From contig JAUZQT010000071.1 in assembly GCA_030950825.1 (NCBI GenBank), positions 1-35,075 on the forward strand: DNA of 35,075 bases, given 5' to 3'. The DNA is from Mariprofundaceae bacterium. GTDB lineage: Bacteria; Pseudomonadota; Zetaproteobacteria; Mariprofundales; Mariprofundaceae. Made by a program: the position numbers and the translations under genes. Under the pieces are notes generated by a model, which saw only the letters and a list, made by a program, of their open reading frames with translations, was not told the DNA's origin and did not search any database. Each line of letters opens with the position of its first letter. Within the stretch, counting starts at the first letter, position 1. Of this stretch, positions 26,369 to 35,014 are shown in pieces.

Positions 26369-27406
26369 ATGATAAAAAATCAACAGGCGATGGATCAACG
26401 TGGGCTGAAAACCTTGGCGTTGTGGTTGGTATGGGCGGCGATATGCGCTTCGGTGTTTGTGCAGCTGTTTCACCAGGCCAATATCTGGGATTATATTGTC
26501 TATGATACATCACGTGTTACGTGGGTTATTATGGCAACCTTTGTATTTGGTGTGCTGGTCAGTTTGGTGCATGTGGTTGCTTTAACAGTGGAGTGGCTTT
26601 GTACACATCGTTTGCAATATCAGCTTGAAAAACATGGCTTGTATGGCGTGAAAACAAAAAGAAAGTTGGCAAGTAGCCGTTTGATTGCGTCATTGCAACA
26701 CATTCATAGAGGGGGTGGGCAGGTTGATTTGCCGACACTCAGCACGCTAGAATTCTCGGCTTATATTCGTGTTGCTCGCTTTGTTGGGCTGCTTGGAAGC
26801 ATGATGATTACCATGGGTTTGATTGGTACGGTATTGGGCTTAACGATTACCCTGACAGGATTAAATGGTGCTTTGGAGAATATTGATTCTGATGCAACAT
26901 CTGTGCTGATTGGCTTGCGTGAGGCTATGTCTGGCATGGGTTTGGCGTTTTATACCACCTTGCTTGGCTCAATTATGGGTGGCGTGCTATTGCGCATGTT
27001 TGCTTATATTGGTGATAATTCGATTGAGGCATTGCAAGACACGCTGGTGCGCAGTTGTTTGGTGTATGCAGCTATTGATTTAACGCCATCGGTGCAACGC
27101 GATTTTTTGCAATTGGATCGTGTTATTGAAGGTATGGAGCTTCGACTTGGTAGTTTGACGCAATCGTTGCATGAAAGTAAAGCTGCGATGACTTTGTTTG
27201 CTGAAGAGATGCAAGATTTAAAAGGTGCGACATCACTGTCGGCTAGTGATGATGAGATATTCAAGGCCATTGCTGTACACCGCCATTATGCCAAAGTGTT
27301 GCGTTATGAACTGCAACTACAGAGAAAATTAAGTAATTATAAACAGCGACTTTTAGCATTTATGGGGTTTCAGATAGGTGCTCAAAAGAAGCGCTCTGAG
27401 GGTTAG
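26369..27406 (+). CDS. MotA/TolQ/ExbB-type proton channel protein
   Basis: 345 residues. Hydrophobic segments lie near 15-33 (LALWLVWAAICASVFVQLF), 51-75 (VIMATFVFGVLVSLVHVVAL), 138-160 (VGLLGSMMITMGLIGTVLG) and 188-207 (FYTTLLGSIMGGVLLRM). The GLIGTVLGLTITLTGL and FYTTLLGSI phrases are those of the ion-conducting channel of MotA/ExbB/TolQ proteins. A long cytoplasmic tail with helical residues follows. It lies two bases upstream of its partner, and its layout is that of a stator-like subunit. The cellular role is not known; it is not one of the flagellar, Tol or Ton operons. Confidence 0.82.
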   Translation: MIKNQQAMDQRGLKTLALWLVWAAICASVFVQLFHQANIWDYIVYDTSRVTWVIMATFVFGVLVSLVHVVALTVEWLCTHRLQYQLEKHGLYGVKTKRKLASSRLIASLQHIHRGGGQVDLPTLSTLEFSAYIRVARFVGLLGSMMITMGLIGTVLGLTITLTGLNGALENIDSDATSVLIGLREAMSGMGLAFYTTLLGSIMGGVLLRMFAYIGDNSIEALQDTLVRSCLVYAAIDLTPSVQRDFLQLDRVIEGMELRLGSLTQSLHESKAAMTLFAEEMQDLKGATSLSASDDEIFKAIAVHRHYAKVLRYELQLQRKLSNYKQRLLAFMGFQIGAQKKRSEG

Positions 27407-27408
27407 CT

Positions 27409-28191
27409 ATGCGTTCACGGCGTAGGCAGGATCTAAGCTCTATTTATGAGGTGTTTTCCGATATGGCACTGCTGATGTTGGCGGCATTTATCTTTTTGTT
27501 TGCCATGTTTTTAATGGTTTCAAAAGTGAATGACTCAGGGGACTCACTCAAAACAAAAGCGCAGGTTGCCAGTTTGGAAAAAGAGTTGGCCGCTGCTAAA
27601 CAACGTAATTTAGACCTTTTACAGGAAATGGATGCCTTGGTGGGTTCCAGCAGCGAAGTTCAAATGGAAAAGGTGCTGGATTCGGCTGGTTTGGGTAGAG
27701 GGCAGGGGCGTAAAGATTTTGAAATGATGATAAAGGGCTTGCGTAGGATGCCTGGCAAAGATTTGCATTTGATTATTGATGCAACTGGCTCAATGCATGG
27801 GGTGACGGCATTTTTAATTCCTGTTTTACGGGTCATCGCTATTCGGTCGGGGAAACACCTGAGCGCTATTACATGGTTTGCAGATAATCGCACGGGTACC
27901 TATAGGGGCACAATGGGCGAGATGTTTGATTACTTAATGCAAAGCGCGCCATTTATTGGTAATAGAGAGACCATCGGGCACACCTTTGATACATTGGCAA
28001 AAGAAGCAATTATTCCTGGGGCATACATGTTGATTGGTGATGAGCCTCCAACCGACACCGTACATTATCATGCGATCCCTGCCCCTGTGTTTACGCTACC
28101 ACTGGGCAATAGTGATACTAGTACCAAAGTTGCTTTTCAAAAAATAGCAGAAATTTCAGGTGGGCGTATGCTGCAATTGAACTTTCATTAA
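27409..28191 (+). CDS. MotB/TolR-like membrane anchor fused to a periplasmic vWA domain
   Basis: 260 residues. A basic N terminus (MRSRRRQ) leads to one membrane helix with the conserved charged residue of MotB/TolR: D18 in VFSDMALLMLAAFIFLF. A coiled-coil stretch follows (about 48-75; AQVASLEKELAAAKQRNLDL). The rest is a von Willebrand A domain beginning KDLHLIIDATGSMH, with a MIDAS motif D-x-T-x-S (D124, T126, S128), then TWFADN and GDEPPTD. No peptidoglycan-binding OmpA-like domain is present. It partners the channel gene two bases upstream, with GAGGG as ribosome binding site. The output domain would sit in the periplasm. Its stop is only four bases from the addA stop on the other strand. 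Confidence 0.8.
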   Translation: MRSRRRQDLSSIYEVFSDMALLMLAAFIFLFAMFLMVSKVNDSGDSLKTKAQVASLEKELAAAKQRNLDLLQEMDALVGSSSEVQMEKVLDSAGLGRGQGRKDFEMMIKGLRRMPGKDLHLIIDATGSMHGVTAFLIPVLRVIAIRSGKHLSAITWFADNRTGTYRGTMGEMFDYLMQSAPFIGNRETIGHTFDTLAKEAIIPGAYMLIGDEPPTDTVHYHAIPAPVFTLPLGNSDTSTKVAFQKIAEISGGRMLQLNFH

Positions 28192-28195
28192 CCAC

Positions 28196-31100
28196 TCAAA
28201 AAATCACATCAAACACTTCACCTAGCAGTGGCATGTGAATCAATGTTTTTAGCACTGGTTTATCAGTAGCAAGCTCCACGGCCTTTTTGTATACCGCCAG
28301 TTGTGGTGCATATTGTTTGGCATGTTCGGCGGCATTGCCACCTAGGTAACTTTTGTGATCAATGATCACATAGCCTTCAGATAGCTCAAGCAACATGTCT
28401 ATCATACCAGTCATTCGTTGATTGTTTTCCAACACCATCGTTATCGCCCATTCGCTTTTTACTTTGGCAGTTGGGTAATGCTCAGTGATATATTGATTGA
28501 GTCGATCACTGGCCAGCAATACATCTGAAGCTGTCATCGAATCTTCCACAGCCCAATTGGTGAGCAGGTTTTCGGCATGGCTTAAACGGGCGGCTTCATC
28601 TTGACCAAGATCTGCACCAAGGAAGCCATGCATGGCATTACCAAAGTCTGTCATCTTTGGTTTATCAGTAAGCTTGAGGTGCTCACCAAGAGTGGCGACT
28701 GATGAAACGGTTACATCTTCTTCACTCAGCTCTCCCCCGCTTGCATCCCCCCAATCCGCACTGCTGGGAGCTCTTGTTGCCGCTGGATACTCCTTTGCTT
28801 CAGATAACTTTGGTAGATACCTTGATTCATCGGCAGGCATTGCAACCTCAGCCGCATCACATGGCGGCGTGAGTTCTCGGGTGGTCACCTTGAATACTTT
28901 TGTCTCTTCACCATTGGTGATAATGCTCATTTTACCATCTGAAAAGTTTAAGACGGGTTGATTATCTTCATCGATAAGCTCATCCAACCACTTATTCTCA
29001 ATATCTTTCTTGGCTTTTTCTTGCACCAAAATTAAACCATCTCTGGCTCTTGTCATGCCAACATACAAAACGCGCTGAGACTCCAACAAAGCATGGTTTA
29101 TGGCGGCTTTGGCAATGTCTGATTCTGCAAGACAGGCATCAAGGGCATCGCCCTTTTTCTTGGCGCCATAAGGCCATGGCCAGAAACGAATCGAACGACC
29201 GTTTAAAGGGGTTTCGGCTGTAAAAATTTTAGCTTCGGATACTGAGACACCAAACAAACGGCTTTTCGATGGTTTATTTAAACTGGTCATCACCACCACT
29301 GGCAATTCAAGGCCTTTGGATTTGTGATAAGTAAGTACATTCACTGTGTTTTCACCTGAGCTTTCTGCTTGTTTTAACTCAGCTTCACTGCTTAACCAAG
29401 TTAAAAAACCTATCACCGTGGCTGAGCTGTGCCTTGACTTGCACCTATTCTGATATTCAATGCATGCAGCACGCAATTGATCAAGATTACTTAAGCGCAA
29501 GTCAACATTACCCCAAGCATGAACCGTGCGTTCCATATTCACACTTGCCATAGCTTTTTCCAATGACTCTAATGGTGTGAGATACACAGCTTTCTTGCCT
29601 GCTTGCGTTAGCGCAACCATCAAGGGATCTTCTTGCCAGCTTGCTTGGGTGGTTTCGCCATCATTAAGTAAATTTTTCAGCCAATCATCATGGGCACTGT
29701 GCTGGCGACTAAAACAAACAATCTCCGCCATGGCGATGGTGTCCTGTTGATCAGCCATATAACGCAATGCTGCCAAGGCCAATGTACACTCATTGGTTGC
29801 CAGCAGATCCCCCTGAGCAATAGAGGCGCGAATACCAATGGCATTGAGTGATGCAGATACGGTTTCGCATTCCTTATTCGAACGACAAAGAATGGCGATA
29901 TCCCCTGCTTTGATCTTACGCTCTGTAATCAGATCTTTAATGCCAGAAACAAGTGCGCTGCTTCTTTTTTCAATATTACTGCCTTCCATCACCCAATTTT
30001 CCAACCAACCATCTTTTGCTGACTCTTTGCGTGCTTCGGGAATATTAAGGCGTACCTTATCTTCGCCCATCTGATGGAACACAGGGCCGAAAATTTCATT
30101 GCAAAAACTGACCAGTTGCTCTTTTGAGCGCCATGAGTCTTTGAGTACATTATCAGCTGAGGCAGCACCTGCTTGCAACTCAATGTCACTGGCCACAGCA
30201 TCCATTAACACCGGATCTGCCCCACGGAAACCATAGATGGATTGTTTCTGATCACCCACCCAAACCACATCTTCAGCCAACTCTGAAAATTTAAGGAACA
30301 GTGCCAATTGAATAGGGCTGGTATCTTGAAACTCATCGACCATCAATAATTTCACACGCTCTTTGATTGAGGCTTGGAAGGATGGGTTATTGGTTGCCAT
30401 ATCCAATACCAAGGCTTCTTGATCAACAAAATCCATAAGCCCTTGCTCACGTTTGTACAAAGCATACTGCTCTAGGGCATGGCCTGCACAATCAAATACA
30501 CCTTTGATCATGGCTTGCATATCATCGCGGAATCGTGGGTGTTTGAGATGTTCACTGGATCCTTCAGCGGCCCATGGCCCCCACAAATCTTTAACCAGAT
30601 CACCACCCCGCTTGCCAATCTCAATATTCTCAATTTCTAGCCAGTCAACCCAACTCAGCTCCCAGCCTTTACTTAATTTCTGGTGGATATTTTGTAAGGA
30701 TTTTTGCGCCAGTTTATTTACTTTTTCACCAGCTTCAATCAGATTTACTGCTTGAAATACGGCATCTTTCAAGCGTTCATCTAAGCCAATGCCCATTTCT
30801 TGACCATGTGATTTGCCAAGCAGTGATTCTAATGAAGCCCACGACTCATCACCGGATGTTGTTAAGTTTTCAGGTGTCATGGCATTGGAACGCGCAAGGT
30901 TGACTATTTCACGAACAAAATCACGCCAATCAGCTTGTTTGGCAAACGCTGAGCCGTAGCCCATTAAGCCCAAACGTCGTGCAATGGGTTCAAGCTGTTT
31001 TCCAGCTTTATCAATGGCCGAGGCCGTTGCAATATTAAAAATACGTGACGCATCCTCTTCCAAAAGCACATCAACGGCCGGTGATAAACCAGCTTCAAAG

Positions 31101-31381
31101 GCATATTCCTTAAGCAGGCGCGAGCAAATTGAATTGACCGTACCTATTAGCCCATCATAGATGCGCTGGGCTTCATCTGCTTTGCTTTCATCAAGCAAGC
31201 GCATACGAATGCGTTCTTTAAGCTCTGCTGCCGCTTTATTGGTGAATGTCGTGGCCATAATCTGTTCGGGCGCGACAGGATTGCCCCCCCCTTCACCGCT
31301 GATTCTTTGGGCAATTTCATTCATTAAACGATAGGTTTTACCTGAACCAGCACTGGCACTAATCAACTGAATATTTTTCAT
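28196..31381 (-). CDS. addA: Double-strand break repair helicase-nuclease AddA
   Basis: UvrD-family helicase and nuclease of the AddAB complex, 1061 residues. Walker A ASAGSGKT (9-16), FTNKAAAELKERI, DEFQDTSPIQ, GDQKQSIYGFRGADP, TYHKSKGLELPVVV and LYVGMTRARDGLIL are the helicase motifs. The C-terminal RecB-like nuclease has GMIDMLLE, IIDHKSY and QLAVYKK. The start at 31381 overlaps the addB stop (ATGA). An eight-base C run at 31284-31291 (G run in the coding strand) encodes the EGGG at residues 30-33 and could slip. It uses the AddAB rather than the RecBCD route. Confidence 0.93.
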   Translation of the reverse strand: MKNIQLISASAGSGKTYRLMNEIAQRISGEGGGNPVAPEQIMATTFTNKAAAELKERIRMRLLDESKADEAQRIYDGLIGTVNSICSRLLKEYAFEAGLSPAVDVLLEEDASRIFNIATASAIDKAGKQLEPIARRLGLMGYGSAFAKQADWRDFVREIVNLARSNAMTPENLTTSGDESWASLESLLGKSHGQEMGIGLDERLKDAVFQAVNLIEAGEKVNKLAQKSLQNIHQKLSKGWELSWVDWLEIENIEIGKRGGDLVKDLWGPWAAEGSSEHLKHPRFRDDMQAMIKGVFDCAGHALEQYALYKREQGLMDFVDQEALVLDMATNNPSFQASIKERVKLLMVDEFQDTSPIQLALFLKFSELAEDVVWVGDQKQSIYGFRGADPVLMDAVASDIELQAGAASADNVLKDSWRSKEQLVSFCNEIFGPVFHQMGEDKVRLNIPEARKESAKDGWLENWVMEGSNIEKRSSALVSGIKDLITERKIKAGDIAILCRSNKECETVSASLNAIGIRASIAQGDLLATNECTLALAALRYMADQQDTIAMAEIVCFSRQHSAHDDWLKNLLNDGETTQASWQEDPLMVALTQAGKKAVYLTPLESLEKAMASVNMERTVHAWGNVDLRLSNLDQLRAACIEYQNRCKSRHSSATVIGFLTWLSSEAELKQAESSGENTVNVLTYHKSKGLELPVVVMTSLNKPSKSRLFGVSVSEAKIFTAETPLNGRSIRFWPWPYGAKKKGDALDACLAESDIAKAAINHALLESQRVLYVGMTRARDGLILVQEKAKKDIENKWLDELIDEDNQPVLNFSDGKMSIITNGEETKVFKVTTRELTPPCDAAEVAMPADESRYLPKLSEAKEYPAATRAPSSADWGDASGGELSEEDVTVSSVATLGEHLKLTDKPKMTDFGNAMHGFLGADLGQDEAARLSHAENLLTNWAVEDSMTASDVLLASDRLNQYITEHYPTAKVKSEWAITMVLENNQRMTGMIDMLLELSEGYVIIDHKSYLGGNAAEHAKQYAPQLAVYKKAVELATDKPVLKTLIHMPLLGEVFDVIF

Positions 31382-34125
31382 GCTTCTGCCCTCGCTTTGC
31401 CACATAATTTACCAAAGTCACAGAAGTGACATGGCGGACTTGAATACATTAAATCAGCTTCCTCACGTGCAGCTTGAAGTTCTTTTCCCTCGATCAAGCC
31501 AGACACTTCAATCTCTCCCGTTGTCATTTTCTTGAATAAATCAGTCCAAGTCTTAGAACCTGAATTCCAAACCTCTTTGGCTGATAATGGACTTTCAATC
31601 ACAGATGTTGTATTAAAACGAACATCATCGGTAAGTACCTCTCCCTGTGCCAGCATAAAATATGCACCTGGTGCCCAATCACTATCGCTCTTAGCCAACA
31701 TCCATGCATAACTGGCCAACTGCAAGGCTTTGCCTTTTTCAACTTCTTCTTTTTTATATTTTATCGAGCTCGACCATTTTAAATCGATTACAAACGTATT
31801 GCCCGCATGATCTTCCAGCAATAGATCAATATAGCCTCGAAATGGAATGCCATTCAAAGCTTTTCCTTCAACTTTACCTTCTGTTTTGGTGACATGCAGA
31901 GCTGCTTGATCAATCGATTTCACCAAAGCATCCACCGCATCACACACACCCAGTCGGTAACGCTGACGCTCCACTTCACGACCTGATTCAAGAAGCTCTG
32001 CGGCCATTTGTGGCACACGTATATCAAACAATTCGGAAGCTCTTGTGGTTACAGTATCCGCTGACCATGTTGTCGGCGCTAAATAAAGGTCTTCTACAAT
32101 TTTATGGCACAGTGAGCCAATCATGGTGTTACCCGTTGGTAAGCTGAGTGAATCCATCGCCCTTAAACCCGCATGATATTGCAATGCCCACTTGGTTGGG
32201 CAGCCAATTAGTGTACTCATCTGAGAAAAAGAAAGCCTTTTCGGTTTGACGATGCAACCAGGCTCTACCGCAATGGTTGCTTGGGCTTGTGCCAATATAC
32301 TTGTCTTTTCTTGCTCTAAAAGCATCTCACGCCCGGCAAAAGAAATAGACTCCTGCTGATGAAGCTTCTGCCCTTCAACGGTAAGGTAAGCAAACAACGC
32401 TTTTTTTTCTGAATCCGATGTTTGTTGTTGCGTGGCAAAATGACGAATCTCATCCCAAAGTGGGTGCGGCTGCACTGCCTGCCCATTCAAACGTTTTGGC
32501 GTGACCAAAATTAAACGCTTTCCTGCATAAGCCAGAGCATTGCGCCATTGCTGACTTTGCCTAGCGCGCACTTGTTGGGATGTTTCCAAATGAATACCAA
32601 TGCTTGCTAGATTTGAGCGTTCTTCACCACTCCAGAAGGTCATGGATGATTGTCCGGGGTCGGTGAAGCCCCACCAGATGATGGTTTCAACTTCAGCGGC
32701 AATAGCACCCGAATCGAAAACACTTAACCAGGGCGCTGCTTGAACCACGATCTCAGAGTTTTCCCCGCCCTCCGCAATCACCGAGTCCAACATACGCTCC
32801 ACTTGCGCTCTAGGGATTGGTTTTTGATAACAATCTGCCAACGCAATCATACATTCAACTTGGGCTAAGGCCTGGGTCATACTGCGTTCTAAACTAGGGG
32901 ATTTCAAACCCAGTTTCACCCATTCACACATTGCTTTTAATGATTCTGGAGGAATGCCTTCACTGGGATCAAAACGTAAATTTGTAAGGTGGTGCTTTAA
33001 CTGCTCCATCAGTTGTGGTGCTTGTTTTAGAGCGGCATCTTCATCCAGACCATTTTCAAGCAAGATCTGTTGCTGCTCTTTTGTGATTTTCTGCTCAGCT
33101 TTTAGCCAGTGCTCGCCACCAATACCTGGTTCATTTTGAATCGCACGACATAATAGTTGTGCAGCAAAGCTTGGCACAGGCGAATAAGGCAAAGAAAGCA
33201 GCGATAAAAGGGCATGAATATCCAATGGATTCCAAACATTGGCCAAACTCAAAGGTAAAATTTGCAATGCAGCGCGCCAGGCTGATCGCTGATTATTACC
33301 CAGCATCGGCAATCCTGCATTGTGTAGTGCTGCATCCAATACATCACTGCCTTGCCCCTGAATCAGTAATACTTCACCATTATTTTCCTCACCAGCTTTT
33401 AGCCATGAAGCAACACTGTTGGCAGCCGACCATTCATCGTCTGCGCGTAATAAAATAAGAGAGTCATCTTCAGCGACAATATTTTCTCTAGCTTCAGATG
33501 CGCAGAACATCGCTTGTTGAATACGACCAAGGTTGCCTGCTGCCGATGTGTGTTGTGCTTGGTTAATAACCATTTCCACACCACAAATGGCAAGTCTGTT
33601 CATCACTTGTTTTAATAAAGCAGGGAGATTGTTTGAATTTTCAACCAGTTCAATTTTTTCAATCGATATCGCTGCAACATGATCCAGTGCAATAAGCACC
33701 CTTTGCAATTTATCACCCAAGCCTTGTTTCAAGGATTCAGGCAACACTTGATCAATCACGGCCAATGCTTTTAAGCGCGCTGTAAATGCAGCATCACTTT
33801 GACCTGTCCAACCAGCAAGCACCAGCTCATCACGCCAAGCCAGCATCTGTTTGGCCGAAGACCAGGAGTCGGCTGCAAAAGATTCCGTAAAGAAAGCTGC
33901 GTCTGCCTTACTCAGTACATTGTCGCGCACCTCACGCATACAGTCCATATAACCCTGGATCCGCATTGTGTGATGGGTTGCTTTGCCTGTGAGTCCTAAA
34001 TGCGTTTCTAAGACATTCAACAGCCCTTTAGGCCCCGTAAACAACTTGCCAAGAGAAGCTTCTCCAGCTCGAACACCATCAGGTGCCACGCTTTGGTCGT
34101 ACGCCATATCAAAAACAATGTGCAT
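31378..34125 (-). CDS. addB: Double-strand break repair protein AddB (inactive helicase, Fe-S nuclease)
   Basis: 915 residues. The N-terminal region lacks a Walker A motif (MHIVFDMAYDQSVAPDG), as in Gram-negative AddB, where the helicase fold has lost ATP binding. The C-terminal nuclease has MIGSLCHKIVEDLY, FRGYIDLLLED, VIDLKWS and LQLASY. Four cysteines fit the AddB-type iron-sulfur cluster: C642 in LIGCPTKWAL, and C899, C902, C908 in CHFCDFGKLC at the C terminus. A Shine-Dalgarno (AAGGAT) precedes the ATG at 34125. addA follows with a four-base overlap. The pair repairs double-strand breaks at Chi-like sites. Confidence 0.92.
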   Translation of the reverse strand: MHIVFDMAYDQSVAPDGVRAGEASLGKLFTGPKGLLNVLETHLGLTGKATHHTMRIQGYMDCMREVRDNVLSKADAAFFTESFAADSWSSAKQMLAWRDELVLAGWTGQSDAAFTARLKALAVIDQVLPESLKQGLGDKLQRVLIALDHVAAISIEKIELVENSNNLPALLKQVMNRLAICGVEMVINQAQHTSAAGNLGRIQQAMFCASEARENIVAEDDSLILLRADDEWSAANSVASWLKAGEENNGEVLLIQGQGSDVLDAALHNAGLPMLGNNQRSAWRAALQILPLSLANVWNPLDIHALLSLLSLPYSPVPSFAAQLLCRAIQNEPGIGGEHWLKAEQKITKEQQQILLENGLDEDAALKQAPQLMEQLKHHLTNLRFDPSEGIPPESLKAMCEWVKLGLKSPSLERSMTQALAQVECMIALADCYQKPIPRAQVERMLDSVIAEGGENSEIVVQAAPWLSVFDSGAIAAEVETIIWWGFTDPGQSSMTFWSGEERSNLASIGIHLETSQQVRARQSQQWRNALAYAGKRLILVTPKRLNGQAVQPHPLWDEIRHFATQQQTSDSEKKALFAYLTVEGQKLHQQESISFAGREMLLEQEKTSILAQAQATIAVEPGCIVKPKRLSFSQMSTLIGCPTKWALQYHAGLRAMDSLSLPTGNTMIGSLCHKIVEDLYLAPTTWSADTVTTRASELFDIRVPQMAAELLESGREVERQRYRLGVCDAVDALVKSIDQAALHVTKTEGKVEGKALNGIPFRGYIDLLLEDHAGNTFVIDLKWSSSIKYKKEEVEKGKALQLASYAWMLAKSDSDWAPGAYFMLAQGEVLTDDVRFNTTSVIESPLSAKEVWNSGSKTWTDLFKKMTTGEIEVSGLIEGKELQAAREEADLMYSSPPCHFCDFGKLCGKARAEA

Positions 34126-34164
34126 ATTAACTATCCTTGTAAGCGAGTTATTTCTTAATTATTT

Positions 34165-34217
34165 AGCTCTTATCCGATATGCCCATTGTGTGGTCATCTT
34201 ATGCTTGGGCAAGAGCT
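34165..34217. repeat. Hairpin repeat upstream of addB
   Basis: AGCTCTT (34165-34171) and AAGAGCT (34211-34217), with inner arms GCCCA (34181-34185) and TGGGC (34206-34210). The segment TTATCCGATATGCCCATTG also resembles 13027-13046, so it may be another member of the dispersed repeats. It lies in the addB leader region and could affect its transcription. Confidence 0.5.
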
Positions 34218-34341
34218 AATTCACGTTAAATTTGTTAGAATAAGTGATTAGCACTGAAGACAGGACACACTATAATTCGTCATTCGTGTTTGAACACCGT
34301 CGAGGATGTAAGTACCTGTCTTTTTCTTGAGAGCAAAGCTA

Positions 34342-34428
34342 ATATAAGGGGACAGTATACCTATTAATTTCCATACAAGTCCCTCTTTCCTCTAGAGACT
34401 ACTTAATAGGTATACTGTCCCCTTATAT
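34342..34428. repeat. Perfect 26-bp inverted repeat with 35-base spacer
   Basis: Arms containing AAGGGGACAGTATACC at 34342-34367 and 34403-34428 are perfectly complementary. The GGGGACAGTATAC word resembles end sequences of RAYT-type (REP-associated tyrosine transposase) elements. No coding frame lies between them. The rest of the 34126-34588 gap is accounted for by the hairpin before it and the attC-like site after it. Confidence 0.6.
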
Positions 34429-34438
34429 CCAGACGGGC

Positions 34439-34535
34439 GTACCACAAATAGCTCCAGCGGACAATTCAAAGCGGCACTTATTTTGCTTTCATAAAAACGT
34501 GCCACTTTGAATTGCCGCTGAGCAAAACGTTATGC
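34439..34535 (+). other. Candidate integron attC recombination site
   Basis: An imperfect palindrome: left arm 34455-34477 and right arm 34499-34520 pair over about 22 bases, with a 21-base loop, one G-T change and one unpaired extra base in the left arm (A34461). This extrahelical base is a hallmark of attC. At the right end is GTTATGC (34529-34535), a good R' core site. A left core (GTACCAC, 34439-34445) is a poor match to RYYYAAC. The arm opening ACAAATAGCTCCAGCGG is like known attC sites. A toxin-antitoxin gene pair follows directly. Confidence 0.6.
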
Positions 34536-34554
34536 CTTTAAGCGAAGGTAATTC

Positions 34555-34582
34555 TTGACTCTTTAATGGTATTGAATAAGAT
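34555..34582 (+). promoter_or_regulatory. Promoter of the toxin-antitoxin pair
   Basis: TTGACT (34555-34560) and TAAGAT (34577-34582) separated by 16 bases. The predicted transcription start falls at or next to the ATG at 34589, and no ribosome binding site is seen, so the first gene may be read from a leaderless mRNA. Confidence 0.55.
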
Positions 34583-34588
34583 ACCACA

Positions 34589-35014
34589 ATGAGTATTTCT
34601 ATAATCATTGATACATGCGTCTTTATTTCGGCTTTACGCTCAAACCGAGGAGCATCATTTAAAATTCTGTCTCTCATTGACAGTGGTAAATTTGAGTTTT
34701 ACTTGTCTGTAGCTCTTGTTTTGGAATATGAAGCAGTGGCAAAACGAAGCACTCAAAAACTCGAGCTTACAGATTCAGATATAGAAGAGCTTATCGATTA
34801 CATGTGTGCTGTAGGAAAGTCTCGCCAAGTACACTTCTTATGGCGGCCGAGCTTAAAAGATCCATCGGATGATTTTATTTTAGAGTTGGCTGTAGAGTCT
34901 CAATGTAATTACATCGTTACACATAATATTCGAGATTTTGCAGGTGCTGGAAAATTTAAAGTCAAAGTAATCACACCACAAAAATTCCTTAAAATTATAG
35001 GAGCTATATCATGA
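34589..35014 (+). CDS. PIN-domain toxin-like ribonuclease
   Basis: 141 residues, a putative toxin of the PIN-fold family (TIGR00305-like). The first acidic residue is D8 in IIIDTCVFISALRS. Further features are the E in EYEAVAKR, the conserved LKDPSDDFILELAVES and IVTHNIRDF. These fit the metal-binding acidic cluster of PIN ribonucleases. The ATGA overlap with the next gene (ATG 35011) links it to an antitoxin. The toxin comes first, which is less usual than antitoxin first. It follows the attC-like site and probably represents an integron cassette. Confidence 0.8.
   Translation: MSISIIIDTCVFISALRSNRGASFKILSLIDSGKFEFYLSVALVLEYEAVAKRSTQKLELTDSDIEELIDYMCAVGKSRQVHFLWRPSLKDPSDDFILELAVESQCNYIVTHNIRDFAGAGKFKVKVITPQKFLKIIGAIS

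Noticed and set aside
26369-34125. Zorya-type defence system formed by the channel pair and the addA/addB helicase-nucleases
   Set aside because: The pair lacks an OmpA-like domain, and addA/addB are standard convergent repair genes on the other strand, so no shared operon exists.
31378-34125. AddB as a broken helicase pseudogene because Walker A is missing
   Set aside because: Loss of the ATP site is normal for Gram-negative AddB; the nuclease motifs and four cluster cysteines are intact.
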